NCBI GenBank assembly: GCA_026932235.1
Contig: JAIXKR010000003.1
Span: 1-64,000, forward strand
Origin: Burkholderiales bacterium
GTDB taxonomy: Bacteria; Pseudomonadota; Gammaproteobacteria; Burkholderiales; Burkholderiaceae_C
Direction: 5' to 3'
DNA length: 64,000 nt
Shown here: positions 33,679 to 42,895 of the stretch, piece after piece
Layout of the letters: each line of letters starts with the position of its first letter
How positions within the stretch are numbered: position 1 is the first letter of the stretch
Made by a program: the position numbers and the translations under genes
The notes under the pieces: model-generated
Seen by the model: the letters and a program-made list of their open reading frames with translations, nothing else
Databases searched by the model: none
Told to the model about the DNA's origin: nothing

Positions 33679-34470
33679 ATGCTCTACCTTCTCTCCCCCG
33701 CCAAACGCCTGGATTACGAGACGCCGGTGCCGGCGGCCGTCGAACGCCGCGCGACCGAGCCGCTCTTCACCGCCGAGGCCGCGGAGCTGATCGCGCTGAT
33801 GCGCCGCAAGACGCCGGCGCAGGTGGCGACGCTGATGAAGCTCTCGGACGCGCTGGCGCAGCTCAACGTCGGCCGCTATGCGGCCTGGCAGCCCCGGGCC
33901 GACCACGGCAACAGCAAACCCGCGCTGCTGGCCTTTGCCGGCGACGTGTACGAGGGCCTGCAGGCGGGGACGCTGAAGGCCGCGGACCTGGACTGGGCGC
34001 AGCGCCACCTCGTCATCCTCAGCGGCCTCTACGGCGCGCTGCGCCCGCTGGACCGGCTGCAGCCCTACCGCCTCGAGATGGGCACGCCGCTGCCCAACGC
34101 TCGCGGCAAGGACCTCTACGCCTTCTGGGGCGATACGCTGGCGCGCCATCTGGACGAGCGCCTGGCCGCGGCGCGCGGCGCGCGCGTCGTCGTCAATCTC
34201 GCCTCGGGCGAGTACGCGCGCGCGGCGCTGCGCCCGGCGCTGGCGGCGCGCGTCGTCGACTGCGTCTTCGAGGACTGGAAGGGCGGTCGCTACCGCATCA
34301 TCGGCTTCTTCGCCAAGCGCGCGCGCGGGCTCATGGCGCGCTGGGCGATCGAACAGCGCGTCGACGTCCCCGAGCGGCTGCCGCGGTTCGAGGCCGAGGG
34401 CTACGCCTTCGACGCCGCGGCCTCCGCAAGGGACCGGCTCGTTTTCAGACGTCGAGCGGGGCCGGCTTGA
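33679..34470 (+). CDS. yaaA: peroxide stress protein YaaA
   Basis: 263 aa, ATG 33679. Full-length UPF0246/DUF328 protein: begins MLYLLSPAKRLDYETP and contains QPRADHGNSKPALLAFAGDV then YEGLQAG, LSGLYGALRPLDRLQPYRLE, VVNLASGEYARA and IIGFFAKRARGLMARW. In E. coli YaaA lowers free iron under hydrogen peroxide and binds DNA. All family blocks are present. Confidence 0.92.
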   Translation: MLYLLSPAKRLDYETPVPAAVERRATEPLFTAEAAELIALMRRKTPAQVATLMKLSDALAQLNVGRYAAWQPRADHGNSKPALLAFAGDVYEGLQAGTLKAADLDWAQRHLVILSGLYGALRPLDRLQPYRLEMGTPLPNARGKDLYAFWGDTLARHLDERLAAARGARVVVNLASGEYARAALRPALAARVVDCVFEDWKGGRYRIIGFFAKRARGLMARWAIEQRVDVPERLPRFEAEGYAFDAAASARDRLVFRRRAGPA

Positions 34471-34553
34471 CGACGGGGGCCGAGCGGCCTCTACTTCCAG
34501 CCTCGACGGCGACACCGGGCGCAGCCGCGCCAGCCTTTCGGAGGATGTAGACG

Positions 34554-35249
34554 ATGGGAACGATGATCAGCTTCCAGCGGCCCGACGGCCAGTCGGTACA
34601 GGGCTACCTGGCGGAACCCGCGGGCGATACCGGCGGCGCGCCGGGGGTGGTGGTGATCCAGGAATGGTGGGGCCTGAACGACCAGATCCGCGGCGTGGCC
34701 GAGCGGCTGGCCGCCGCGGGCTACCGCGCGCTGGTGCCCGATCTCTACCGCGGCCAGTCCACGCTCGAAGCCGAGGAGGCCAACCACCTGATGACGGGCC
34801 TGGACTTCGGCCAGGCGGCGTCGCAGGACATCCGCGGCGCCGTGCAGCACCTGAAGATGGGCTCCCCGCGCGTGGGTGTGACCGGCTTTTGCATGGGCGG
34901 GGCGCTGACGGTGCTGGCCGCGGTCATGGTGCCCGAGGCCGATGCCGCCGTCGTCTGGTACGGCATGCCGCCGCTCGAGTTCGTCGACGCCGGAAAGATC
35001 AAGGCGCCGATGCTGGCGCATTGGGGGACGCAGGACGAGTTCTTCGGCGAAGCCGGCGTCGACGCGCTGGAAGCCAAGCTGCGCGAGGCCAAGGTCAACT
35101 ACACCGGGCACCGCTACCTCGCGCACCACGCGTTCGCCAACGAAACCGCGCAGGGGCCGCGGCGCCTTCCCGCCACCCAGTACGACGCCGCCTGGGCGCA
35201 GCTCGCCTGGGACCGCACGCTGCGCTTCTTCGGCCGCGTGCTGGGTTGA
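34554..35249 (+). CDS. dienelactone hydrolase family protein
   Basis: 231 aa, ATG 34554, with GGAGG about 8 bases upstream. Dienelactone hydrolase fold: VVVIQEWWGLNDQIRGVAER, ALVPDLYRG, nucleophile Cys113 in GFCMGGALTVL, acid in HWGTQDEFF and His in YLAHHAFANE. It acts as a cytosolic esterase/lactonase. It is a stand-alone gene, not within an aromatic-degradation cluster, so the substrate is open. Confidence 0.9.
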   Translation: MGTMISFQRPDGQSVQGYLAEPAGDTGGAPGVVVIQEWWGLNDQIRGVAERLAAAGYRALVPDLYRGQSTLEAEEANHLMTGLDFGQAASQDIRGAVQHLKMGSPRVGVTGFCMGGALTVLAAVMVPEADAAVVWYGMPPLEFVDAGKIKAPMLAHWGTQDEFFGEAGVDALEAKLREAKVNYTGHRYLAHHAFANETAQGPRRLPATQYDAAWAQLAWDRTLRFFGRVLG

Positions 35250-35313
35250 ACCCCCGGGCAGCGCGGGCAGGGAGGTCGGGGCGCCGTCCGTGCCTGGACC
35301 GGGATGGTCGCGC

Positions 35314-36189
35314 ATGATCGAACACCTCGTTTCCCCCGAACTGCGGCGCTGGCTGCTGGCGCAAGTCGACTGCGGCCGCGAGGCGCGCGAGATCGTCGAC
35401 TCGATGCGCGACGCCGGCTGGGACGCGGCCCTGGCGCAGCAGGCGCTGCAGCAGGTGCTGGAGCCCGGGCAGGCGCAGCGCGCGCGTGCGCCGGGCGCGC
35501 CGGGCGCGCCGGACGCACCCCACGGTGAGTGCGGGGCGATGCCCGGGCCTGCGCTCGAGGGCTCGCCCTCGACGCTCGTCGTCGAGGGCCATGCGCTGCA
35601 GGTGCTTGCCAGCCTGCAGCGCCCGCGGCTGGTGCTCTTCGGCGGCCTGCTCACCTCCGACGAGTGCGACGCGCTCGTCGAGCAGGCACGGGAGCGCCTT
35701 GCGCGCAGCGAGACGGTCGACCTGGGCAGCGGCGACAGCCGCATCGACGGCGCGCGCACGAGCGAAGGCATGTTCTTCGCGCGCGGACAGACGCCGCTGG
35801 TCGAGCGCATCGAGCGGCGCATCGCGGCGCTGCTGCGCTGGCCCGTCGAGCGCGGCGAAGGCCTGCAGGTGCTGCGCTACGTCGCCGGCGCCGAATACCG
35901 GCCGCATCACGACTACTTCGACCCCGCACACGCGGGCAGTGCGGCCGTCCTCGCGCGCGGCGGGCAGCGCGTGGCCACGCTGGTGATGTATCTCGCCGCG
36001 CCCGCGGGCGGCGGCGCGACCTCGTTCCCGGACGCCGGCCTCTCCATCGCCCCGGTGAAGGGCAACGCGGTCTTCTTCTCCTACGAGGAACCGAAGCCCT
36101 GGACGCGCAGCCTGCACGGCGGTGCGCCGGTGCTGGCCGGCGAGAAGTGGGTGGCGACGAAGTGGCTGCGACAGCGGCGCTTCGATTGA
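35314..36189 (+). CDS. 2OG-Fe(II) oxygenase, prolyl 4-hydroxylase type
   Basis: 291 aa, ATG 35314. After an N-terminal helical region and an Ala/Pro-rich linker (about 50-85), the P4Hc domain holds the iron facial triad: His and Asp in HHDYFDP and distal His in SLHGGAPV, with Lys of EKWVATKWLR for 2-oxoglutarate. SEGMFFARGQTPLVERIERR and VLRYVAGAEYRPH are family blocks. It would hydroxylate proline or another residue in a target protein. Soluble; ends 78 bp before the DUF3422 gene. Confidence 0.88.
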   Translation: MIEHLVSPELRRWLLAQVDCGREAREIVDSMRDAGWDAALAQQALQQVLEPGQAQRARAPGAPGAPDAPHGECGAMPGPALEGSPSTLVVEGHALQVLASLQRPRLVLFGGLLTSDECDALVEQARERLARSETVDLGSGDSRIDGARTSEGMFFARGQTPLVERIERRIAALLRWPVERGEGLQVLRYVAGAEYRPHHDYFDPAHAGSAAVLARGGQRVATLVMYLAAPAGGGATSFPDAGLSIAPVKGNAVFFSYEEPKPWTRSLHGGAPVLAGEKWVATKWLRQRRFD

Positions 36190-36267
36190 GCGCGCACGGG
36201 GCGAAGCCTCTTCCGCAGCGATTCGTGCTCCCGACATCGGCCGCCGGCGTTTGCGATACTGAGTTGC

Positions 36268-37602
36268 GTGAGCCCGCTTCCCGACGATCACCCGCAACGC
36301 CTGCTCCTTGCCGACGAGGTGCACGCGCGCCCCTCGCTGCCGCTGCAGGCGCCGAGGCGGGCAAGCCATCTCGCAGTGCTGGTCGCGCCGGGGCAGCGCG
36401 CCGCCGAGCGTGAGCACCTCGAGGGCTTGTGCCGCGTGCTCGGTCTGCCCTTGCCGCCGGCTTCGGCCGACCACGTGGTGCTCGGGAGTGCGGATGTGCA
36501 GGTCAAGTGGGAGCGCCACGGCGAGTTCTCCGACTACAGCGTGATCGCCGCGGCGCCGCCGCCGCCCGGCGCCGAAGACGACGGCGGCCTGGGCGCGGCT
36601 GCGAGCGCGGGCGCATTTGACGCGGCGGCACTGTCGCGGTTGCCCGCGGAGTGGCTGGCGGCGGTGCCGGGCGCGACCGTCGTCGCCGCGCATGCCTTGA
36701 TCCTGCCGGCACCCGAGCCGGCGAGCGCGGAGCAGTTGGCGGCCTGGTTCGGCCCCGACGCGACCGTGATCGGTTCGCGCGTGGCCGACGGCGAGGCCTG
36801 CGCGTACACCGATTTCCGCCTGCATGCCGATGGCTGCACGCGCTTCGTGCTGCTCGACCACGGCATGACGCCGCAGCGCGCCGGTCGCGTGCTGCAACGG
36901 CTCTTCGAGATCGAGGTCTACCGCATGCTCGCCCTGCTGGCGCTGCCGGTCGCGCGGCAACTCGCGCCGCAGGCGGCGCGCATCGAGGCCGAACTCGGAG
37001 ACATCACCGCGGGCATCGCGCGCGATGCGGGTCGGGACGAGGCGCTGCTGCGCGAGCTCACGCGGCTGGCCGCCGAGATCGAGCAGTGCCTCTCGTCCAG
37101 CCAGTTCCGCTTCGGCGCCTGCCGCGCATACAGCGAACTCGTGCGCACGCGTATCGGGGATTTGCGCGAGGAGCGGCTCCCGGGGCTGCAGACGATCCGC
37201 GGCTTCATGGCGCGGCGCTTCTCGCCGGCGGTGGCCACTTGCGCCAGCGTCTCGCAGCGCCTGCGCGAACTCTCCGAGCGTGTGGTGCGTGCCAGTTCGC
37301 TGCTGGCCACGCGCGTGAGCATCATGCGCGAGCGCCAGAACCAGGCGCTGCTGGCGTCGATGAACCGCCGCGCGCGCATGCAGTTGCGCCTGCAGCAGAC
37401 GGTGGAAGGCCTGTCGGTGGCGGCGATCGCCTACTACGCGACCGGCCTCGTCCGCTACCTCTTCGAAGGGGCGAAGGCCGCGGGCGCACCGTTGGACACC
37501 GATCTCGCCGTGGGGCTGCTGGTGCCGTTGCTGGTGCTGGCCGTCTATCTCGCGGTGCACCGTGCCCGCAAGTGGGCGCATCGCGACGACGCGGGACACT
37601 GA
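36268..37602 (+). CDS. DUF3422 family inner-membrane protein
   Basis: 444 aa from GTG 36268. Begins HPQRLLLADEVHARPSLPL, the hallmark of DUF3422, with VKWERHGEFSDYSVI and FRLHADGCTRFVLLDHGMTP. A helical region (about 240-370) precedes two C-terminal transmembrane helices (VEGLSVAAIAYYATGLVRYL; LAVGLLVPLLVLAVYLAVH). Common in proteobacteria, function unknown. The long cytoplasmic part followed by a membrane hairpin resembles a CorA-like layout, but no GMN motif is present. Confidence 0.88.
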   Translation: MSPLPDDHPQRLLLADEVHARPSLPLQAPRRASHLAVLVAPGQRAAEREHLEGLCRVLGLPLPPASADHVVLGSADVQVKWERHGEFSDYSVIAAAPPPPGAEDDGGLGAAASAGAFDAAALSRLPAEWLAAVPGATVVAAHALILPAPEPASAEQLAAWFGPDATVIGSRVADGEACAYTDFRLHADGCTRFVLLDHGMTPQRAGRVLQRLFEIEVYRMLALLALPVARQLAPQAARIEAELGDITAGIARDAGRDEALLRELTRLAAEIEQCLSSSQFRFGACRAYSELVRTRIGDLREERLPGLQTIRGFMARRFSPAVATCASVSQRLRELSERVVRASSLLATRVSIMRERQNQALLASMNRRARMQLRLQQTVEGLSVAAIAYYATGLVRYLFEGAKAAGAPLDTDLAVGLLVPLLVLAVYLAVHRARKWAHRDDAGH

Positions 37603-37671
37603 TCGTTCCCGCTGCCGCCGATTTCCGCTCTTTCCGCTTCGGCTTCCTCTCTTCTTCCGCCCGATCGAGTC

Positions 37672-39183
37672 ATGCCCAGCACCCTGCACGAACTCCTCGC
37701 CCGCGCCGAAGACGGCGCGGTGGCCGTCACCGCACCCGCGCGTGCGTCGCTCAGCCATGGCGCCTTGCGCGCCCTCGTCGCGCGCACGCTGGCCGTGCTC
37801 AACGCGGGCGGCATCGGCCGCAACGACCGTGTCGCCATCGTCCTGCCCAACGGGCCGGAGATGGCGACCTGCTTCATCGCCTGCGCCAGCGGCGTGACGA
37901 GTGCGCCGCTGAACCCCGCCTACCGCGCCGAGGAGTTCGAGTTCTACCTCTCGGACCTGGGCGCCAAGGCGCTCATCGTCGAGGCCGGCAGCACGTCGCC
38001 TGCGATCGAGGTCGCGCGCAGGCTCGGCATCGCGGTGATCGAACTGCACGCGGGCGAGGTCGCAGGCGACTTCACGCTCACCGGCCTGGCCGGGGGCACA
38101 CCCGCGGGGGAGGGCGGACTGGCGCGGCCGCAGGACGCCTCGATGGTGCTGCACACCTCGGGAACGACGAGCCGGCCCAAGATCGTGCCGCTGTCGCAGG
38201 CCAACCTCGCGGCCTCGGCACGCAACATCGGCGCCACGCTCGGCCTCTCGCCGGCCGACCGCGGCCTCGTCATCATGCCGCTCTTCCACATCCACGGGCT
38301 GATTGCCGGCGTGCTCGCGCCGCTGGCCGCGGGCGGCAGCGTGTTCTGCACGCCGGGCTTCAACGCGCTCAGGTTCTTCGCCTGGATGGACGAGGCCGCG
38401 CCCACCTGGTACACGGCGGTGCCGACGATGCACCAGGCGATCATCGCGCGCGCGCCGAAGAACCGTGAGGTCATCGCGCGCCACCCGCTGCGCTTCATGC
38501 GCAGCAGCTCGAGCAGCATGCCGCCGCAGGTCATCAAGGAGCTGGAGGCGATCTTCGAGGCGCCGCTGATCGAGGCCTACGGCATGACCGAGGCCACGCA
38601 CCAGATGTGCAGCAACCCGCTGCCGCCGGCGCAGCGCAAGCCCGGCAGCGTGGGCCCGAGCGCCGGGCCCGAGGTGGCGATCATGGACGAGTCCGGCGCG
38701 CTGCTGCCGCGCGGCGCCATCGGCGAAGTCGTCATCCGCGGCGAGAACGTCACCGCCGGCTACGAGGCCAACCCCAAGGCCAACGCCGAGGCCTTCACGA
38801 ACGGCTGGTTCCGCACCGGCGACCAGGGGCAGATGGACGCCGACGGCTACCTGAGCCTCACCGGGCGCCTGAAGGAGATCATCAACCGCGGCGGCGAGAA
38901 GGTGAGCCCACGCGAGGTCGACGAGATCCTGATGGACCACCCGGCGGTGGCGCAGGTGGTGTGCTTCGGCATGCCGCACGACAAGCTCGGCGAGGAGGTC
39001 GCCGCAGTCGTCGTGCTGCGCGAGGGGCAGAGCGCGACCGAGCGCGAGCTGCAGGCCTTCGTCGCGCAGCGTGCGGCCGAGTTCAAGGTGCCGAAGAAGA
39101 TCCTGCTGATGGACGAGATCCCCAAGGGCGCGACGGGCAAGCTGCAGCGCATCGGTCTGGCCGCCAAGCTCGGCCTGGCATGA
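37672..39183 (+). CDS. acyl-CoA synthetase, AAE3/oxalyl-CoA ligase-like
   Basis: 503 aa, ATG 37672. ANL-superfamily adenylate-forming enzyme: P-loop HTSGTTSRPKIVPLSQANL, MPLFHIHGLIAGVL, YGMTEATHQM, WFRTGDQG, the hinge GRLKEIINRGGEKVSPREVD and catalytic Lys in PKGATGKLQR. The spacing and the HIHGL box are closest to the oxalate-CoA ligase/Pcs60 group, so a small di- or hydroxy-acid is a plausible substrate. It overlaps the next gene by 4 bp (ATGA), so the two are coupled. Confidence 0.88.
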   Translation: MPSTLHELLARAEDGAVAVTAPARASLSHGALRALVARTLAVLNAGGIGRNDRVAIVLPNGPEMATCFIACASGVTSAPLNPAYRAEEFEFYLSDLGAKALIVEAGSTSPAIEVARRLGIAVIELHAGEVAGDFTLTGLAGGTPAGEGGLARPQDASMVLHTSGTTSRPKIVPLSQANLAASARNIGATLGLSPADRGLVIMPLFHIHGLIAGVLAPLAAGGSVFCTPGFNALRFFAWMDEAAPTWYTAVPTMHQAIIARAPKNREVIARHPLRFMRSSSSSMPPQVIKELEAIFEAPLIEAYGMTEATHQMCSNPLPPAQRKPGSVGPSAGPEVAIMDESGALLPRGAIGEVVIRGENVTAGYEANPKANAEAFTNGWFRTGDQGQMDADGYLSLTGRLKEIINRGGEKVSPREVDEILMDHPAVAQVVCFGMPHDKLGEEVAAVVVLREGQSATERELQAFVAQRAAEFKVPKKILLMDEIPKGATGKLQRIGLAAKLGLA

Positions 39184-40187
39184 AGATCGCCGTCGTCGGC
39201 GCCGGCGCGATCGGCGGCTACCTCGGCGCGCGCCTGGCGCTGGCCGGTGAGGAAGTCACCTTCATCGCCCGGCGCGCCAACCTCGCGGCGATCAAGGCGC
39301 ACGGCTTCAGGCTGATCGAGGAGGACGGCCGCGAGCAGCACGCATCGAGCGTGCGCGCGGTGCAGGACATGGCCGAGGCCGGCCCGCAGGATGCCGTGCT
39401 GCTGGCCGTGAAGGCGCACCAGGTGGCCGACTTGCTGCCGGGCCTGCGCGCGCTCTTCGGGCCGCAGACCCTGCTGGTGTCGATGCTCAATGGCGTGCCC
39501 TGGTGGTACTTCCACAAGCTCGCCGGGCCGCACGAGGGACGGCAGCTCGAGAGCGTCGACCCGGGCGGCCTGATCGCGAAAGCCATCGAGCCCGAACGCA
39601 TCATCGGCAGCGTCGTCTACCCGGCGGCCGAGCTGCTCGAGCCGGGCGTCGTGCGCGTGATCGAGGGCAACCGCTTCACGCTCGGCGAGCCCGACGGTTC
39701 GCGCAGCGAACGCATCGAGGCCCTGTCGCAGGCGCTGATGAAGGCCGGCTTCAAGGCGCCGGTCAGCCGCGACATCCGCAGCGAGATCTGGATCAAGCTC
39801 TGGGGCAACCTGAGCTTCAACCCGATCTCGGCGCTGACGCATGCGACGCTCGAGGACATCTGCCGCTTCGAACCCACGCGCACGCTGGCCGCGGCGATGA
39901 TGGGCGAGGCGCAGCGCGTGGCCGAAGGCCTGGGCGTGCGCTTCAAGATCAGCCTCGAGCAGCGCCTGGCGGGCGCCGAGGCGGTGGGCGCGCACAAGAC
40001 CTCGATGCTGCAGGACGTCGAGAGCGGCCGCGCGCCCGAACTCGCGGCGCTGGTCGGCGCCGTGATCGAGCTCGGGCACATCGCCGGGGTGCCGACGCCG
40101 ACGATCGCCGCCATCCATGCGGCGACGGCGCTGCTGGCGCGCACGCTCCAGCGGCAGCAGGGGCGGCTGCGCGTCGAGCCCGCCTGA
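39180..40187 (+). CDS. 2-dehydropantoate 2-reductase family protein
   Basis: 335 aa, ATG 39180 overlapping the acyl-CoA synthetase stop. NADPH-binding MKIAVVGAGAIGGYLGARLA, VLLAVKAHQV, VSMLNGVPWWYFHKL, the catalytic Lys region SEIWIKLWGNLSFNPISALT and the C-terminal GHIAGVPTPTI. It has the PanE/ApbA fold, but coupling to an acyl-CoA synthetase suggests a related keto-acid reductase and not necessarily pantothenate synthesis. Confidence 0.88.
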   Translation: MKIAVVGAGAIGGYLGARLALAGEEVTFIARRANLAAIKAHGFRLIEEDGREQHASSVRAVQDMAEAGPQDAVLLAVKAHQVADLLPGLRALFGPQTLLVSMLNGVPWWYFHKLAGPHEGRQLESVDPGGLIAKAIEPERIIGSVVYPAAELLEPGVVRVIEGNRFTLGEPDGSRSERIEALSQALMKAGFKAPVSRDIRSEIWIKLWGNLSFNPISALTHATLEDICRFEPTRTLAAAMMGEAQRVAEGLGVRFKISLEQRLAGAEAVGAHKTSMLQDVESGRAPELAALVGAVIELGHIAGVPTPTIAAIHAATALLARTLQRQQGRLRVEPA

Positions 40188-40324
40188 GCGGGACCACAGC
40201 GCATCCCCCGCGATCGAGGGGGTATCGTCGTCGATCTCGGGTCAATCCCTATCCACGTCGGTGAAATCGCAAGGGCTCACGGCTTATGCTGCCTGCGATC
40301 GAGAACGAAACGCGGGAGGTTCAC

Positions 40325-41272
40325 GTGGGAATGCGACGTCTGCTCGGCCGCTTCGCGGGTTTGGTGCTTGCGACGGGCGTGCTGGCCGCACCGGCGGCGC
40401 TGGCAGCCCCTTCGTACAGCGGCCTCTACGTCTTCGGCGACAGCCTCTCCGACAACGGCAATCTCTACGCGCTCACCGGCGGTGCCATTCCGCCCGCACC
40501 GTACTGGAACGGGCGCTTCTCCGACGGCCCGGTCGCGGTCGAGGTGCTGGCGCAGGGGCTGGGCCTGGGCAGCGGCGCGTTCCACGATTTCGCCATCGGC
40601 GGCGCGAAGACCGGCTCCGCGTCGGCGATCGACATGGGGCCGCAGCTCGCCACCTACATCGCGGCGCTGGGTGGCGCCAGCGCCGATGCCGACGCACTCT
40701 ACGTCGTCTGGGGCGGTGCCAACGATCTGCGCGGCGGCGGCGCGTCCGCCCTGCTTCCGGCGGTGCAGAACCTCGCTGACATCGTCGGGGCGCTCTACGC
40801 TGCGGGCGCGCGTCATTTCCTGCTGCCCAACATGCCCGACCTCGGGCTCACGCCCGAGGGACTGACCAGCGGCAACGCGCTCGGCGCGACGGCGCTTTCG
40901 GAAGCCTTCAACGGCGTCCTGGCCGGCGCCTATGCGGCGCTGGCCGGTGCCCTGGACGACGAGCAGTTCTTCTTCTTCGACGCCATGGCGCTGCAGCGCG
41001 CGATCGTCGGAGATCCGTCCGCGTTTGGCTTCAGCAATGTCAGCGCGGGTTGCCTGACAAGCCCGGGTTGCAGTGCGGACGAGTTCCTCTACTGGGACAG
41101 CATCCACCCGACGGCCGCGGCGCACGCGATCCTGGGCGCGGCCATGCTCGCCGCGGTGCCCGAGCCGCAGACGCTGCTGCTGGCGATGCTTGCCGTGGCG
41201 CTGATGCTGCGCATCACGACGCACAGGTCCGGCGGCGCAGCGACGAGGGAAGGCTTGCCGGCCGCCGCCTGA
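40325..41272 (+). CDS. GDSL esterase with PEP-CTERM anchor
   Basis: 315 aa from GTG 40325, which has GGGAGG five bases upstream; ATG 40331 is also possible. Signal peptide MRRLLGRFAGLVLATGVLAA then PAALAA. SGNH hydrolase blocks: FGDSLSDNGNLY (Ser), Gly in DFAIGGAKT, WGGANDLR (Asn) and the DSIHPTAAAH (Asp/His). The tail VPEPQTLLLAMLAVALML is a PEP-CTERM sorting signal followed by basic residues. An exported lipase/esterase to be handled by exosortase. Third PEP-CTERM protein of the window. Confidence 0.9.
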   Translation: MGMRRLLGRFAGLVLATGVLAAPAALAAPSYSGLYVFGDSLSDNGNLYALTGGAIPPAPYWNGRFSDGPVAVEVLAQGLGLGSGAFHDFAIGGAKTGSASAIDMGPQLATYIAALGGASADADALYVVWGGANDLRGGGASALLPAVQNLADIVGALYAAGARHFLLPNMPDLGLTPEGLTSGNALGATALSEAFNGVLAGAYAALAGALDDEQFFFFDAMALQRAIVGDPSAFGFSNVSAGCLTSPGCSADEFLYWDSIHPTAAAHAILGAAMLAAVPEPQTLLLAMLAVALMLRITTHRSGGAATREGLPAAA

Positions 41273-41306
41273 CGGCGCTGCGCCTGCTGCGCGCGGCGCT
41301 TGCAGG

Positions 41307-42005
41307 TCACTTCCGATCCGGTTCGCCCGCCGGCCGCGCCGCTTCGGCGCGGCTGGAGAGCTTGAGCTTGCGATAGATGGCCTTGATGTGGTCGTTCACC
41401 GCGAAGGCCTTGATGGCCATGAGGCTCGCGATCTCCTTGATCGTGAACCCCTTGCTCGCGTAGGTCAGCACCTCGCTTTCGCGCGGGGTCAGCGGTTCGC
41501 TCCCGGGTGCCTCGCTGCTTGCCGACGCGCCGGCGGCATCGGCGTCGGCGTTCACGCTGGCGCGGAAATGACCGAGCAGGCGGCGCGCGATCGCCGGTGA
41601 CAGCGGCGGCTGCCCGCGCACGATCCTCTGCAACTCCTGCACCAGCACCTCGAAGCGGTCTTCCTTCAGCAGGTAGCCGTCGGCGCCGCGCTGCAGCGCC
41701 GGAAAGAGGTGATCGTCGTCGGCGTAGAGCGTGGTGACGATCTTCGTCGCCGGATGGTTCGCCAGTTCCGAGAGCAGGTCCAGGCCGTTGCCGTCGGGCA
41801 GTTCGAGGTCGACGAGGATGAGGCGGAAGGCATCGGCGCCCGGTGTTGCGGTGGCGCCGCCGACGCGTCCGAGATGACGTCGGGCGCCTTCGAGGTCGCC
41901 GGCTTCGACGATCGACTGCAGGTCGCTGAAGCTCTCGCGAACCACGCGGCAGAGGAAGCCGCGGGCGACGGGGTTGTCTTCCAGGATCAGCACCTTCACC
42001 GACAT
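41307..42005 (-). CDS. orphan response regulator, LuxR family
   Basis: 232 aa, ATG 42005. Receiver domain with E9/D10, phospho-acceptor Asp66 (LILVDLELPDG) and YLLKEDR; LuxR helix-turn-helix at about 175-225 (LTPRESEVLTYASKGFTIKE; IKAFAVNDHIKAIYRKLKL). No kinase gene is adjacent. It converges with the GDSL gene (34 bp) and is divergent from surE. Weakly similar in plan to the regulator at 16953-17612. Confidence 0.9.
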   Translation of the reverse strand: MSVKVLILEDNPVARGFLCRVVRESFSDLQSIVEAGDLEGARRHLGRVGGATATPGADAFRLILVDLELPDGNGLDLLSELANHPATKIVTTLYADDDHLFPALQRGADGYLLKEDRFEVLVQELQRIVRGQPPLSPAIARRLLGHFRASVNADADAAGASASSEAPGSEPLTPRESEVLTYASKGFTIKEIASLMAIKAFAVNDHIKAIYRKLKLSSRAEAARPAGEPDRK

Positions 42006-42124
42006 GCAGGCCTTTCGGTGGACACGGGCTTGGAGGCCGTGCCGCATGCTAACCCGGACCAGTCCGCGTGCCGTGCCGACACGCCCGCGGATGCGCGCGA
42101 CGGCGCCTCCTACAATCGCGCGCC

Positions 42125-42895
42125 ATGCGCATCCTCATCGCCAATGACGACGGTTATCTCGCACCGGGAATCGCCGCGCTGGCGCGCGCATGCGAGGGTC
42201 TGGGCGAGATCGACATCGTCGCGCCCGAGCAGAACGCCAGCGGCACCAGCAACGCGTTGTCGCTGGCGCGGCCGCTGTCGGTGTTCGACGCGCGCCTGGG
42301 CAGCGGCCACGCGGTCAAGGTCGTCAACGGCACGCCCTCGGACTGCGTGCACGTGGCGCTCACCGGCGTGCTGCCCAAGCGGCCGGACATCGTCGTCAGC
42401 GGCATCAACAACGGCGCCAACATGGGTGACGACACGCACTACTCGGGCACCGTGGCCGCGGCGATGGAGGGCTTTCTCTTCGGCATCCCGGCGCTGGCGT
42501 TCTCGCAGGTCGACAAGGGCTGGGGTGATCTCGACGCCGCTGCGGCGACCGCGCGCGCGATCCTCCTGCAGGTGCTGGCCGACGGCGCGCCGCAGGCGCC
42601 GTTCCTGCTCAACGTGAACATCCCCAACCGCGCCGATGCCGCCACACGCGCGCGCCGCGTGACCCGCCTTGGCCGCCGTCACCCGAGCGCGCCGGTGGTG
42701 CGCCAGACCAACCCCAGGGGCGACGTCATCTACTGGATCGGGCCGGCGGGCGAGGCGCGCGATGCCGGCGAAGGCACGGATTTCCACGCCATCGCGCAGG
42801 GCGAGGTGTCGATCACGCCATTGCAGGTCGACCTCACCGACCACGCCGCGTGCCCGGCTTGGGCGGCGCGCCTGGCGAGCACGGCGGCGGCGTGA
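42125..42895 (+). CDS. surE: 5'/3'-nucleotidase SurE
   Basis: 256 aa, ATG 42125. Metal-binding [16 protein letters not shown] (D8, D9), Ser39 region ([14 protein letters not shown]), [13 protein letters not shown] and [20 protein letters not shown]. Broad nucleoside monophosphatase and exopolyphosphatase linked to stationary-phase stress survival. First gene of surE-pcm-nlpD, overlapping pcm by 4 bp. Confidence 0.95.
   Translation: MRILIANDDGYLAPGIAALARACEGLGEIDIVAPEQNASGTSNALSLARPLSVFDARLGSGHAVKVVNGTPSDCVHVALTGVLPKRPDIVVSGINNGANMGDDTHYSGTVAAAMEGFLFGIPALAFSQVDKGWGDLDAAAATARAILLQVLADGAPQAPFLLNVNIPNRADAATRARRVTRLGRRHPSAPVVRQTNPRGDVIYWIGPAGEARDAGEGTDFHAIAQGEVSITPLQVDLTDHAACPAWAARLASTAAA

Noticed and set aside
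35095-38979. 1294-codon minus-strand frame opposite five recognised genes
   Set aside because: Spans genes of clear identity on the other strand; composition typical of antisense reading in G+C-rich DNA.
40205-40222. CCCCC/GGGGG stem-loop after the panE-like gene as a terminator
   Set aside because: Only five base pairs and no T-tract.
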